Source of the DNA: Choristocarpus tenellus KU-1152
Taxonomy: Eukaryota; Phaeophyceae
Direction of reading: 5' to 3'
Assembly (NCBI GenBank): GCA_964200185.2
Contig: CAXNAD020000353.1
Coordinates: 1 to 21,273 of the forward strand
Length of the DNA: 21,273 bases
Positions 9,943 to 19,209 of this stretch are shown here, in pieces (position 1 is the first letter of the stretch; each line of letters begins with the position of its first letter). The translations under genes and the position numbers were made by a program. The notes under the pieces were generated by a model that saw only the letters and a list, made by a program, of their open reading frames with translations, made no database searches and had not been told where the DNA came from.

Positions 9943-10646
9943 CTCATGTAACTCCCACAAAAACTGTCTCCCCGTGCCCCACTTCACTTCGTAACGGCGA
10001 TCAACTCACTAAACACATGCTCTGTTTCACAACACTTGACTTCAAGGCATACACAGCCAGAATAAAATCCAAAATGCGTAGTGTGTGTGATATGAACTGT
10101 ATAACACCAAAGTCCAAAACAAAAATCACACACGTTTCATCCACAGCATTGACCACAACTTTAATACACAGTGTTAAGAGTGTGTTTCGAAAACTTTCAG
10201 CCCTCCAAGGTGTGCACTTTCCAGATGAGGGCGATCGGTGTTACATTGAGAGAGATAAAGAACGACAAATGTAGAAAACATTGAAAAGCTTAGAAGGGTA
10301 ATACCGCAGGTTAGAAAATCGGTATAGAACGCCTTGCTGCAATATCATGCAATGAGCGTCACAAGAGTGAGCTTCTGGTGAAATGTTGTGTTGATGGTAT
10401 CTCAATAGATTGGCAGTGAGTGCATGCTGCACTAACCCCTGACCCTTCAGTAGGAGGTCGCTCTTCCAATTTCACGAAAATGGGTGAGAATTAATAGATT
10501 CCTCAACTCTTCCTGTGTCTGCTGCATCTAACAACTGATTCCTACTCCCGCCTACTTCCAAGCATTGCGGTGAATGCACCATTATTTGGAGTTAACATGT
10601 CCACTTCGAGGTAGGCACAAAACAAGTCACCAGCTCAACAATAGTA
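9943..10646. other. No supported gene
   Basis: A plus-strand frame at 10017-10274 is open but Thr/Lys/Ser-rich, without clear splice sites. Several CA-rich blocks resemble the short repeats at 9476-9706. Nothing is called. Confidence 0.4.
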
Positions 10647-10997
10647 CTAACTAGAAAACTCCTCTACAACCAGTTCATCGCTCTTGTCACTTTCCCATCC
10701 ACCCATGGGGACCACCGCATCACAAGAAGCAGGGAATTTAGCTTCTTCTGATATAGGTGCCACCGTAGCGATGGCATCATCTGTGAAAGGGTGATGGTCA
10801 AGGTTGTGGGACCTTCTATTCGATTGAGCAGAATCCTCTGTTCTGGCCCTTGTCGATAACTCATCTGATGTGAAGGGCAGAAGTTCGGTAATTCCATCTG
10901 AAGGAGCGGAGATCTTATCTGATCCTGCTGCTGCAGGTGTGGGTGGATCTCCCCTCTTGATGTTGTTTGCACCATTTCTGCTATAACCGCCACCCAT
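10647..10997 (-). CDS. Gene B, candidate last exon or separate small ORF
   Basis: An ATG frame of 116 codons runs from 10997 to a stop at 10649-10647, starting MGGGYSRNGANNIKRGD and ending SDKSDELVVEEFSS. Its Ser/Asp/Glu/Pro-rich composition resembles the rest of gene B. It could be a short gene starting at this ATG. Alternatively it is the last exon of gene B entered at TATAG|C (about 10980) in phase 2, which would match a donor at 11782. The overlapping frame at 11017-10664 looks like a shadow. Confidence 0.4.
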   Translation of the reverse strand: MGGGYSRNGANNIKRGDPPTPAAAGSDKISAPSDGITELLPFTSDELSTRARTEDSAQSNRRSHNLDHHPFTDDAIATVAPISEEAKFPASCDAVVPMGGWESDKSDELVVEEFSS

Positions 10998-11738
10998 TGT
11001 GAATAGGTAGAGGGCAAGGGATTTTGTTTGTCAGATCTGGTTTAATCCTGAAGGTGCTATGTTAAGAGAGACTACATCAAGTTGAGTGTCAGGTATCAGG
11101 TGTATTTGCAGGAGTGAGCACTGACAGGACAAAATGTTGAATTTAGATATAACACAAGGCAGTGAGCAGGGTCAAACTATTGCCTGTGTTGGGCTCAGGG
11201 TAGACAGAAAAGTGAAGTACTCTAAAGTTGGGGGTGAGCAGATAGGATCCATAGGATTAGGTGAAGGGTAATGGTGAATGGTAGTGCAGGATTGAGAATG
11301 GGTTGCAGGATTGGGCCCATCAGAACAAATATATGCGACTGTTTCACTGGGGCAGACAGTGACAGCAATCACCATAGCGACTAAATCGATCTTATTGAGA
11401 AGGCACAACTGTGTGCCGGTCATACCTATCTCACCGAGAAATACTCTGTACTTAATGATATTCGATACCACAGTGTGTGGTTTTATCAAATGCTGAGATA
11501 CCACTTGTTACACCGGGACAAACAGAGTCAGTCGCACAACTATCTCCCAAGGTGGGAAAGTGATATCTCATTTTTTTGCATTGAGCAAAGTGGTTCTCAC
11601 AAAAAAAATAACGCCTACATGGACGGACATGCTCCAAGAATATAAATTTGCACAGATAGAAAATGCTTGTATATCCCAATGCGCTAAAAACTCTATTGAC
11701 TGAGGTAAATCCGCTCTTTAATCTTCCCTACACATTTG
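10998..11738. other. No supported exon; probable intron or intergenic
   Basis: A 110-codon minus frame (11504-11172) contains hydrophobic stretches but ends in Ser/Pro/Thr-rich sequence, and no matching splice sites were found. It is left uncalled. Confidence 0.35.
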
Positions 11739-11959
11739 TTATTGGCTGGCAGTGTCCAGAATTGAAACCCTGATCTCAATTGTATTTTTCAAGTACCAGT
11801 CCGATTGCAAAGCATTAGAAAAAAAAAAAAAATCTCGTGAGGAATTCCAATCTCTCATTTCTTCAAAAACAATTTGAAAGGCAGGGACACGATGGAGGCA
11901 TATTTGGCGGAGAGGTCCTTGTCGAAGAATAAGCACACAGTCGCGGCCCTCAACTGCAG
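11739..11959 (-). CDS. Gene B, exon candidate (GRDCVLILRQ segment)
   Basis: Entered after a 3' splice site (AACTTTCCAG, 11960) in phase 1, which matches the exon at 12555-12499. The frame reads AAVEGRDCVLILRQGPLRQI, continues to FEEMRDWNSSRDFFFF, and stops at 11741-11739. A possible donor (CTG|GTACTTG, 11782) would end the exon earlier in phase 2. FFFF comes from a T14 tract, which may be prone to error. Another frame entered in phase 0 (LRAATVCLFFDKDLSAKYAS, stop at 11855) has higher third-position GC, so the frame choice is not secure. Confidence 0.35.
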
Positions 11960-12498
11960 CTGGAAAGTTTGGGTTGAAATACAAAAAAAAGATTAATGTC
12001 TACCGATGCCAGTACCACCATTATTAGGAGAACAAGACTAGGACGAAACAGAATATAATTGGATGCCCACATCTGGAAGGTAGTCACTCACACCTTGAGC
12101 ATCTAATAGGGCTTTGAACTCTTGACTTGGCACATCTAAATATCCAATGCTGTAGGGTTGATGTAGAATTCTAGTATGAACCCCCTAAATTGTATGGAGG
12201 GAACTCTCAGGTGTTGAATAAGCAAGGCTACCCTTCATACTTACTTAATAAGTGAAAGAGGGCTTTGTTACACTTACTGCGTGTGGGTGTGTATACCTTC
12301 AGTCGGCCAAAAGGCAAGCTTTCTCCATGTGCACTTGACATCAATTGACCCCAAAAGAAACAAAAAATAGGGGATTCCCACACAGTGGAAGGGATTTAGA
12401 TGTACTATATGTGGGATTTCTCAATACCTGCCAGCAACTTTCATATGTCATACATGCCTCCATATTCATTTAATATCTTAGAGGGAACTTAGCTTTAC
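11960..12498 (-). other. Inferred intron of gene B
   Basis: AT-rich, without a coding frame of credible composition on either strand. It separates the donor at 12498 from the acceptor at 11960. Confidence 0.35.
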
Positions 12499-12555
12499 CC
12501 TCATGTAAACACCACAGGGCTTCTAGACAACATCTGGCAGTCTTGCTTTTCACAG
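12499..12555 (-). CDS. Gene B, 57-nt exon candidate
   Basis: Bounded by an acceptor (CCCAAGTGCCAG, AG at 12557-12556) and a donor (GTAAAG, 12498). Encodes AVKSKTARCCLEALWCLHE with one leading base supplied by the previous exon and one trailing G. Symmetric 1-1 phase. Joins in frame to 12841-12816 upstream and 11959 downstream. Confidence 0.4.
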
Positions 12556-12815
12556 CTGGCACTTGGGAAGGGCATGAACGAAAACATTTGAAAACCAAGT
12601 AGTTACAGTAGCTGGATACTAGGTAGGCGGTTGCTATTTCCAGACAGCATTTAAATGAACATTTACTCTCATTTCCAAACACCGCAATTAGTCCATGTAT
12701 CACATTCTGGACACAAAAAATTCGCGGGTGGTTGGGGATATTTTACAAAGTGCAACAAGCATGTCAACACAATAGCTTTTACGTTGCATTGAGCTGTCAG
12801 GATGCTTGCAATCAC

Positions 12816-12841
12816 CCTGCCATTTCTTCCACCCGTTCATC
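12816..12841 (-). CDS. Gene B, 26-nt microexon candidate
   Basis: Lies between ATTTCCAG (AG at 12843-12842) and GTGATT (12815). In the frame set by the exon at 13391-13225 it reads (R)MNGWKKWQ and leaves one base, as the next exon requires. A different frame (DERVEEMA) is also open. Very short exons are hard to verify by eye. Confidence 0.28.
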
Positions 12842-12964
12842 CTGGAAATTTTTGTCCTTGTATCAGAGTCAGTATAGAACCCGTTGCATGGATGAGTGCA
12901 AAACCACTCGGCAACACAACATGCACCCAAGAGTAGACTGCATACATCAGACCAACGAATTACC

Positions 12965-12998
12965 AACCCTAACCCTAACCCTAACCCTAACCCTAACC
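12965..12998. repeat. Interstitial telomeric repeat, (AACCCT)5 AACC
   Basis: Five full AACCCT units plus AACC, without mismatch; TTAGGG on the minus strand. It lies between exon candidates of gene B, so it is intronic and internal rather than a chromosome end. The antisense reading frame through it gives a Gly-Leu run, clearly an artefact. Confidence 0.95.
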
Positions 12999-13224
12999 AC
13001 CACGGCGCAAGAACTATTTCCGAAGAACAGTTGTTAGAGGAATAATATACTTCAAACTGTGTACCGCACAACTGTGAGGCACAAACCAGCAACCGTCACT
13101 CTTTCAAATCAGTCGCCTGTCGGAATTATGATCACTACCTTCCATCTGCGATCATTCCAGAAAAAAATAAACTTTAGTGATTCGACGAGGGCAAATCAAG
13201 GATACCTCTTTTTCATTTAGTCAC

Positions 13225-13391
13225 CTCTTTGGGAAACCTGAAAGTCCTGTCCCGAGAACGATGGGTCCATATGCCGGTCTCATCGCTCCTCCTACGTTGT
13301 CACCCCAGCCCAACCCTGACCTCACCAAGCGTTTATCTCCCCAACCCCCAGTAGTGATTTCATCATTGCTCTCATCACTATCTCCATTCCA
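13225..13391 (-). CDS. Gene B, exon candidate, Gly/Asp-rich
   Basis: One of the better exons. A strong 3' splice site (pyrimidine-rich, CCTGGTTTTCAG, AG at 13393-13392) opens a phase-0 frame starting WNGDSDESNDEITTGGWGDK, continuing RLVRSGLGWGDNVGGAM and ending at GFPK plus two bases. The donor is GTGACT at 13224. Acidic, then Gly-rich. An internal GTGAGG could be an alternative donor. The upstream partner must end in phase 0 and was not identified. No family recognised. Confidence 0.5.
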
Positions 13392-14450
13392 CTGAAAACC
13401 AGGGTAGAAGCAAAAGAACACGGTTTGTTTGAATAGCAACATATGGGGAAAACAGAGGAGTCAAAGTACTGTGCATATCACTTGAGAATTGGGGGGAATG
13501 AGAAGAAGTGGAGTCTGAGGGTTTCATGTACAATTTCATAGTGTGGGGCAAGGAGGGGGGGGCATGTGGATGTGGTTTGAATCTGGGATATTGCTGCATA
13601 AACTGAATTTACACATGAGCCGTGGATCTGGATGCATTTCTTCCTTCCTTGACAAGGGCACATCCCACTCAGAACAAAACTCTATAGTCTAATCTTGTGG
13701 AGGGGTAAGTCTACACCTAACAGCTCATAACAGCTCAACTGTTTTAATAGTAGTAGATGGGGAATATGGAACTGCCTCCTTGTAGACATAACCAATGACT
13801 ATGTAGTCATCTGGGTATATGTATGAGACAACAAAATGAACTGCATCTTATCATGCAGGAGGGGAGTATCATTAAACAAGCAGGTGTGAGGAAATGGAAA
13901 TAATTAATTTGAGTGTATTGACTCGACCAATAGAAAAATAATACTGAATGGCATGTAGACAAAGATGCACAAGGAAGAGCATGGGGTCACTGTGTCCCAT
14001 ACCAACATTTTTTTCCCCATATACATACATCACACATAGAGAGACGGATTAAGTCCTAATTCGACATTTTCAAATAAGCTCCTGAGCCATGCTCAACCAA
14101 GACTCGCAAAGTTATCAATTTAAGGAAATGAGACAGGTATTGTATGCCCTTGAGTTTTGAGTTGATTTTGACTTCTTTTTTTTTCCGAGATTGACCTTTC
14201 AGTCACGAAATTTCGGCTAGCGACAGACTTGTTTGAAAGTACCACCCACATGTTCTGACATGGGTGCATGTCAAAAGACTCACATGACAGAAAGAACCGT
14301 GCCTAGCACTGTTCAAAAGCTGTTCTTGTTAGGGCCAATTGAATAATACACCCTTATGCAGCAGCAGTTTACCACAAGGTGGAGCAAACTGATTGGGTAC
14401 GGGGAGTCTATTGTTTGCCATCCTCTCCTTGCCCCCAGCGCATATCGAGG
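13392..14450 (-). other. Inferred intron of gene B, left part
   Basis: No coding segment is convincing. Contains a G8 run (about 13552-13560), an isolated AGTCAAAGTA at 13460 like the start of the 4101 element but without its continuation, and AT-rich filler. Confidence 0.35.
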
Positions 14451-14702
14451 CAAATTACCTTAGAGGGTAGGGCTGTGTCCGTTTGGGAGCCAAAATCCAA
14501 TGTTGCGATTTTGAAGTAATTTTGGCCATCCTGTTTGTTAGGAAGTGTCAGTATCCTTGTTCCGGACACACCTTTTCATAACGTATACATTTTACCTACT
14601 CCGAAACATTTTGGAGTAGGAAAATGTCATGAAAAAACCCCATGGGAAGCCAAGCCCCAAATGGACAAACAGGGCAAAACTTGTACCCTCTAAGATACTT
14701 TC
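14451..14702. mobile_element. Palindromic MITE-like element, copy 2
   Basis: Left end CAAATTACCTTAGAGGGTA; right end reverse-complemented GAAAGTATCTTAGAGGGTAC, so CTTAGAGGGTA is exact in both termini. The body matches copy 1 at 9707 in the same orientation, with scattered substitutions and a few small gaps. The palindrome arms sit at 14595-14620. The better preserved termini suggest this copy is nearer the ancestral form. It lies in an inferred intron of gene B. Confidence 0.82.
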
Positions 14703-15549
14703 ACTAATCACTACAACTAAACTGTCCAGGATATCATATCCACACAAAGCATTATTACTTCATTATCATGAACAAAAACTCCTCACCTCTGTTAGCAATT
14801 AGACTACTCAATGCCATAGGTGTCACTGAGTATTCATCACAAATGTAAAACTACATGCCCACTTGTCTCATATCATTGTCTTGAATTGCCATAACTCCCT
14901 CCTTGGTAAAAATGTTGGAAATGGTTGACTGGACATACTGGAACACCTTCATACCAATGTAAGTGCACCACCTGCATGTCTCTACCTCTTACCTGCCCCA
15001 CCATGCATATAAGTCAATTCAGGTCTTTAGGCACTTCCAACTGACAGTCCGCTCATCCCAAAATCGCTTTTCCACTGCTGTTTTTCGACCAGTAGGTAAG
15101 GCCGGCTATTAATATCAATCTTACTCTTTAACGCCTCCTCACCCACCCACACAAAATTAGTCCAAGTCACAGAAGAGAGATTCTTAGCTGCCTTCTATCT
15201 CTTGAATGTAACTCCTGAATAAAGATGTATTTTAAATTTTAAAAGGCACAGAATGAAAGGGAGGAGAAAGCAAAAACATACGCAGACTTCAGATATCATC
15301 AACCAAAAGCAGTTAAACTGCAACTGCACATGAGACAACCTTTGCGCCAAGGGACTCAACAGTGCTTTTTCTGTAAGTCTTCCCGCCCAGCTTGCTCAGT
15401 CCTCGGCAGGACCGCTACATGGTACCAAGGCTTCACAGAAACAATTGGTTAGCACCTACTATAAAAACAACACCCACAACACTATCTGCTGCTAGGGATG
15501 ACTTGCAGCATTATAGGGGGTTTTTTTGTTTGGTGTGGTTTGCTCAATA
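14703..15549. other. No supported gene; probable intron
   Basis: AT-rich with poly-A/T patches (15228-15245) and a GGGGG/TTTTTTT junction near 15517. No exon with both boundaries was found. Confidence 0.35.
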
Positions 15550-16125
15550 TTCTTGTTGCGGAGAGGATCTGTGGTAGAGTGGAAAGCAATCCCTGAATCC
15601 CTTTAAGCGTCTACAATCTGTCCAAAGTACAAACTTGAACAGCCTGAAAAGTACTGGATTGATGATGTATTCCTCCAGTTCTATCAGCTTCAGTCCTTCA
15701 GGGTTAGCGGACCAACAAAACCTTTTCGATTTGGTTGCTTGGACAGGATACCTTCACACCAATCTAGTTGAACATAATCATGTCCCAGAGCTCCTTCTCC
15801 CATCACAACAATTGCTCTTAGTCACATTTTGAGTGTCTTAAGATATGGGAGCAAATGCTTTTCCTGCGAACAATTGTTATTTTGATATTCAACATTTTCT
15901 ACGTTCCTGCTCATATCGTTGTGTTGGGTTCTGGCAACAATTTTACCAGAAGAACTAGACTGTTGAGTGTATGGCGGGAAAATTGAGAGCACTTATCCAT
16001 TCAATACAGTGGTGACCTTTGGAGCCTTCTAGCTCTTCTGGCAGTAGCCAAGAATTCTCAGACCTATCAACCCAGTGTATATACATAACACAGAAACTCC
16101 ATATCTTCAATTTACAACTCAGTAC
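15550..16125 (-). other. Exon-dense but unresolved part of gene B
   Basis: Several minus-strand segments read like protein in different frames. Examples are WVDRSENSWLLPEELEGSK (about 16074-16017), AIVVMGEGALGHDYVQLDW (about 15814-15758) and PEGLKLIELEEYIINPVLF (about 15702-15646), the last continuing to LWTDCRRLKGFRDCFPLY. Splice sites that would join them in phase were not found. The last two overlap or abut in frames shifted by one, which suggests a short intron, an indel in a decayed gene, or chance. The plus-strand frame at 15635-15832 is Ser/Leu-rich and taken as antisense. Confidence 0.3.
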
Positions 16126-16175
16126 CACAGATCATTGCAACACCCTGGTGCAACACAGCTTTTCTTGAAGCTGTA
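16126..16175 (-). CDS. Gene B, 50-nt exon candidate
   Basis: After a good 3' splice site (ATTACTTGCAG, AG at 16177-16176), one base completes a Cys codon and the frame reads TASRKAVLHQGVAMIC, ending with one base before GTACTG (16125). Phase-compatible with 16378-16343. Other frames of the wider region are also open (GRHYGFLAWLAITLLHEKKL), so it is tentative. Confidence 0.3.
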
Positions 16176-16342
16176 CTGCAAGTAATTTTTTTTCATGTAA
16201 CAAAGTGATTGCCAACCACGCCAGGAATCCATAATGCCGTCCATTTTCATCTCCACGTATTCCATCTCTGATCTTCTAACATTTTAGGAAACCTCCAAAC
16301 TTGCAAGCACTCATGATATGACACTGAAGAAAAGCACCTCAC

Positions 16343-16378
16343 CACCAGATGGAAGTTTTAATAAGCTTCTCCGAATCA
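16343..16378 (-). CDS. Gene B, 36-nt exon candidate with duplicated donor
   Basis: Reads DSEKLIKTSIW between GGACCAG (AG at 16380-16379) and GTGAGG (16342). Its end, ATCTGGTG|GTGAGGTGCT, is nearly the same as the end of the exon at 16446, ATCTGGTG|GTGAGATGCT. Phase in and phase out are both 2, so it could be skipped without shifting frame. Confidence 0.3.
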
Positions 16379-16445
16379 CTGGTCCCTATTATGGTGAGGA
16401 CAGCAAATGACTCAACCTATGCAATCTCAGGCAAGAGCATCTCAC

Positions 16446-16761
16446 CACCAGATCTGGTCGATTGCAATTTTGGTATAATTGCTTATCTCTACTGTACTGA
16501 CCTCAGATACAGCAGATATTTCAGTCCCTGCAGCACCAGCCACAACCGATATTCCCCTCTCAGTATCCAGGGACTTGGCTGGATGCAATGGTTGCTTCCT
16601 TGACCCATTCAGACTCTCCTCATCAGAAACATGTTCTTTCACAGATGCATTAGCATCCTCAATCAACGAGGAACTCCTGTTGTGAGAGCGACAGTGTATT
16701 GCTGGGCAATTGGTTGGAGGAATATCTTTCAGAATCTCAACTTTAGGGGACACTTCCCGAC
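16446..16761 (-). CDS. Gene B, Ser/Glu-rich exon of about 105 codons
   Basis: One of the better exons. The frame reads REVSPKVEILKDIPP, then SLIEDANASVKEHVSDEESL, then SAVSEVSTVEISNYTKIAID, ending QIW plus two bases at a donor GTGAGA (16445). Reading on gives an immediate stop, as expected for an intron. The acceptor is most likely CCCTAAG (16763-16762), in phase 1, matching the exon at 16879-16826 across a 64-nt intron. Hydrophilic and probably disordered. Function unknown. Confidence 0.5.
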
Positions 16762-16825
16762 CTTAGGGCTCCAAATCAAAATGGACCCACAATGCCCTGG
16801 TCAGAGAGCGGGCAAGTGTTCTCAC

Positions 16826-16879
16826 CCAATGTGCAAGAACTATTGTGGAGTCTGAGTTCACCCTGATATACAATGTCTA
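16826..16879 (-). CDS. Gene B, 54-nt exon candidate
   Basis: A textbook pyrimidine tract (CTCTCTTCTCTTCTAG, AG at 16881-16880) precedes a frame reading DIVYQGELRLHNSSCTL, ending at donor GTGAGA (16825). Phase 1 in, phase 1 out, which suits the exon at 16761. Confidence 0.4.
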
Positions 16880-16918
16880 CTAGAAGAGAAGAGAGTTGCT
16901 ATTGGGACATTGTCATAC

Positions 16919-16941
16919 AATCCAAGATTGTTTGACTTCTA
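16919..16941 (-). CDS. Gene B, 23-nt microexon (tentative)
   Basis: Needed to convert phase 2 (exon 17311-17242) to phase 1 (exon 16879-16826). It lies between CTTCAACAG and GTATGA and reads RSQTILD. The following intron would be only 39 nt. It is supported mainly by phase arithmetic, so chance is a real alternative. Confidence 0.2.
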
Positions 16942-17082
16942 CTGTTGAAGACATTCCTTTGACCCTACCCCCTGGGCCAACTAGATGTTCTCAAAAAAAA
17001 TTCTGTGTGAACAGGTGGTGTTTGAGGAGCACTATCTAGAAATGGAAGATGGTATTTCGGTAGATAGTATTACTCTCTTGTA

Positions 17083-17096
17083 GGGGGGGGGGGGGG
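17083..17096. repeat. G14 homopolymer
   Basis: Fourteen consecutive G on the plus strand, inside an inferred 300-nt intron of gene B. Confidence 0.95.
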
Positions 17097-17241
17097 ACTT
17101 AGGTCAATTTGAGTGTTTAGAGCTTTTTCAACCTTCTTCCTGACACTCCGTTCCTGTAACTGAAATTTATGTGACGCTCGCTATGAGGCTGAGGCTGCAG
17201 ATGAGAAGACAAATGTTTATCCATATGAGCGGGAAAATCAC

Positions 17242-17311
17242 CCTTCTGAGTCGTGGAATCGCATGCACCAGAAGGGAGTCAGGGGTCTCAAATACTCAAC
17301 AACGCCCCCCT
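17242..17311 (-). CDS. Gene B, 70-nt exon
   Basis: A strong 3' splice site (CTATCCTATCTTCTTAG, AG at 17313-17312) opens in phase 1 and the frame reads GGVVEYLRPLTPFWCMRFHD, ending SE plus GG at donor GTGATT (17241), directly ahead of a stop in the readthrough frame. Joined to the previous exon it gives DYELEEEGGVVEYL without a break. The residue pattern looks like a folded domain, unlike the disordered exon upstream. Not recognised. Confidence 0.5.
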
Positions 17312-17507
17312 CTAAGAAGATAGGATAGCTCAGATGCTCCATACTACCAAGAAGTTGTGCAGGGTGAATATCCACCGATCAACAGTCAGATTGAAACTTG
17401 GGTGGCAAAGTGTTACACTGCATTTACATGAACTACTTTTTTTTAAATGCAGAGAACTTGACATACTGATCATTTCTAGCAAGCAACATACGCTTTTTTG
17501 TCTTTAC

Positions 17508-17569
17508 CCTCTTCTAGTTCATAGTCACGCATGGCATACATAGCATAAGGATCACGCAGAATTTTCCCA
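17508..17569 (-). CDS. Gene B, 62-nt exon
   Basis: Reads GKILRDPYAMYAMRDYELEE with a leading base that completes the Arg codon split at 17803, and a trailing G before donor GTAAAG (17507). Upstream of the acceptor (TGTGAGAAAG) the frame has a stop, so the boundary is constrained. The acceptor tract is weak; the two phase matches and the residue pattern carry the call. Confidence 0.48.
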
Positions 17570-17802
17570 CTTTCTCACATAGAGCTCGAAAGCGCTGCTT
17601 CCAAGCCCTACCAGACAAAAGTTGACACTCAAAGAGGCATATTTCTCCTTTAGGCCATCAGCACACAGGGGGAAACACCAAGTTCTAGCAGAAAGAAGCA
17701 TATGTGTTCAGTCCATATTAAAAAATGCTGCAAAAGTAACATGTCAGCAAACCAACTCTGAGAAAAGTGATGCGGTTGCATTCCTGTAGTTTATGATCTT
17801 AC

Positions 17803-18923
17803 CGAGATGCCTTCTCCTTCTCATCGCCAGCTTCATCCTCATCATCGTCCCAGTTGTCATATGCACTATCTATTGTCAATTCCCCTTCTCCTCTCCCCAC
17901 TCCTTCTCCAACTGCTCCTGACCCAGTCCCCTGACCATCCCTGCCGCCCTCCTTCCCTCCATCCCCTAATTTTCCAGATTTGACCGCATTTTCCCTTAGA
18001 TTTATTCCTCTGTCAAAAAGCGAAGTATCCTCTTCCTGGTCCTTTCTTCTTGGTGTCTCCACTTCTTCAGCTCCTGCTTCTGAGGTTTTACTAATTGCTG
18101 TATATGAGCCTGTTTGTTGCAATTGTTGTTCCTTTTTCTTCTCCTCGTCGCTGTGCACTACAATGATCGGTGCCCTTGCTGTGGAACCTTTACCTTTCAT
18201 ATCCATAACCTTGGTCTCCAAGTCTCCATTAGCTCTGGCTGCTCCCCCTGCTCCATCTTCTCTCTCAACTCTGTTTGTTAGAAACCCATCAGCTCCCAAT
18301 CCCTTGCCTGCCACTTCAACAACCTTGAGCTGACCTGACCCACTGCTGCCTGCATCCACCTTTCTGCCAGTGCTGCGACTCCCCTCCATTAGTGCTTCCA
18401 CCGCCTTTGTCTCAATCTCAGCTAAACCCTTCTCACCTTGGTTGACCTGGTCTTTTTCTTTACCTCCATCTGTTTTATCGCTGTCTGAAAACAACATCTC
18501 ACCCCCTGCCTTCCAAGGATCCTCCACCTTCACCTCCTTCCTATCTACTGCCTCTTCTATCCCATCATCAACCGTGGTGGTGAAATACCAACCTACATCA
18601 ATCACGTTCTTTGTGGGCATATTGCCTACTTGTTCAGAAGTGGTCGGCACAGAAGTTAGACTTGTGTCTGGTGCCCAGGCTGTAGCTCCCCTACCAACCT
18701 TTGAGTGCCCCCCTACGAAATGATCCTGTGGCATGACTGTCCTGCTTTTGGCTAGCTCATCGCTGTTGCCAAGCTTGCTGGTGGTTCCTCTGCTCACTGC
18801 ATCTCCTAACAGGACTGAGTCCCAACTTTCAGCAAGCTCTGGGAGGTTATATGAGCCTTGACTGTTAAAGTGCCGGCAAAGAAGGTTAACAGTGGTAGAT
18901 TCGGAGTTCAGGTAAACAAAATA
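17803..18923 (-). CDS. Gene B, large acidic exon (373 codons), unknown protein
   Basis: The longest open frame in the window. It starts YFVYLNSESTTVNLLCRHFN after an acceptor at ACTTCAG (18925-18924, phase 0) and ends ASR, with the Arg codon split by donor GTAAGA (17802). A GTG frame extends it slightly to 18941, with alternative acceptors there. Most of the exon is Glu/Lys/Gly/Ser/Asp-rich with little hydrophobic content (KEKDQVNQGEKGLAEIETK; GDGGKEGGRDGQGTGSGA; YDNWDDDEDEAGDEKEK), as in disordered nuclear or chromatin-associated proteins; that comparison is inference. A KKKEQQLQQ stretch sits mid-way. The plus-strand frames opposite (17980-18333, 18370-18723) are Ser/Pro/Thr-rich shadows. 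Confidence 0.65.
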
Positions 18924-18940
18924 CTGAAGTGAGGTTGCCA

Positions 18941-19209
18941 CTGAGGATGAGAATACTGGGTATAATGATGAGATGACCGGAGTTAGAGCTTCATGTAATC
19001 AAAAGTGGAAAAAAAAAAACATAACATGTACATCAGTTAAACTCTTTCAACAACGTGACGAAGTGCTCATAGCACTAGCAATTGTGTCATGAGGTACCAA
19101 AATGTTTCTAGTCCTACAAGCTAAGCTACTAATATGACTATTTCAATACTTGCAAATACTTCAGCATATCAAATTACCAAATTTTTGAGGTATGGCACAG
19201 AGAACTTAC
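18941..19209 (-). other. Inferred intron of gene B
   Basis: AT-rich, with an A10 run near 19010. Separates the donor at 19209 from the acceptor at 18924; no other exon seen. Confidence 0.4.

Noticed and set aside
11855-11959. Alternative terminal exon reading LRAATVCLFFDKDLSAKYAS
   Set aside because: Third-position GC is attractive, but it needs phase 0 while the upstream exon leaves phase 1. Kept only as an alternative in the exon entry.
12965-12998. Chromosome-end telomere
   Set aside because: Only about 34 bp and flanked on both sides by several kb of other sequence; interstitial.
12700-13092. 130-codon minus-strand ORF
   Set aside because: It runs through the telomeric tract as a Gly-Leu repeat. 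Only the short piece at 12841-12816 has splice support.
13460-13469. Extra copy of the AGTCAAAGTA terminus
   Set aside because: Only ten bases match, with no continuation and no inverted partner nearby.
17117-17278. Minus-strand frame reading KGDFPAHMDKHLSSHLQPQP
   Set aside because: It overlaps the exon at 17311-17242 in another frame, does not fit the phase of the preceding exon, and lacks a usable donor.
17980-18723. Two 117-codon plus-strand ORFs
   Set aside because: They lie exactly opposite the large acidic minus-strand exon and are Ser/Pro/Thr/Leu-rich, as expected of its antisense.
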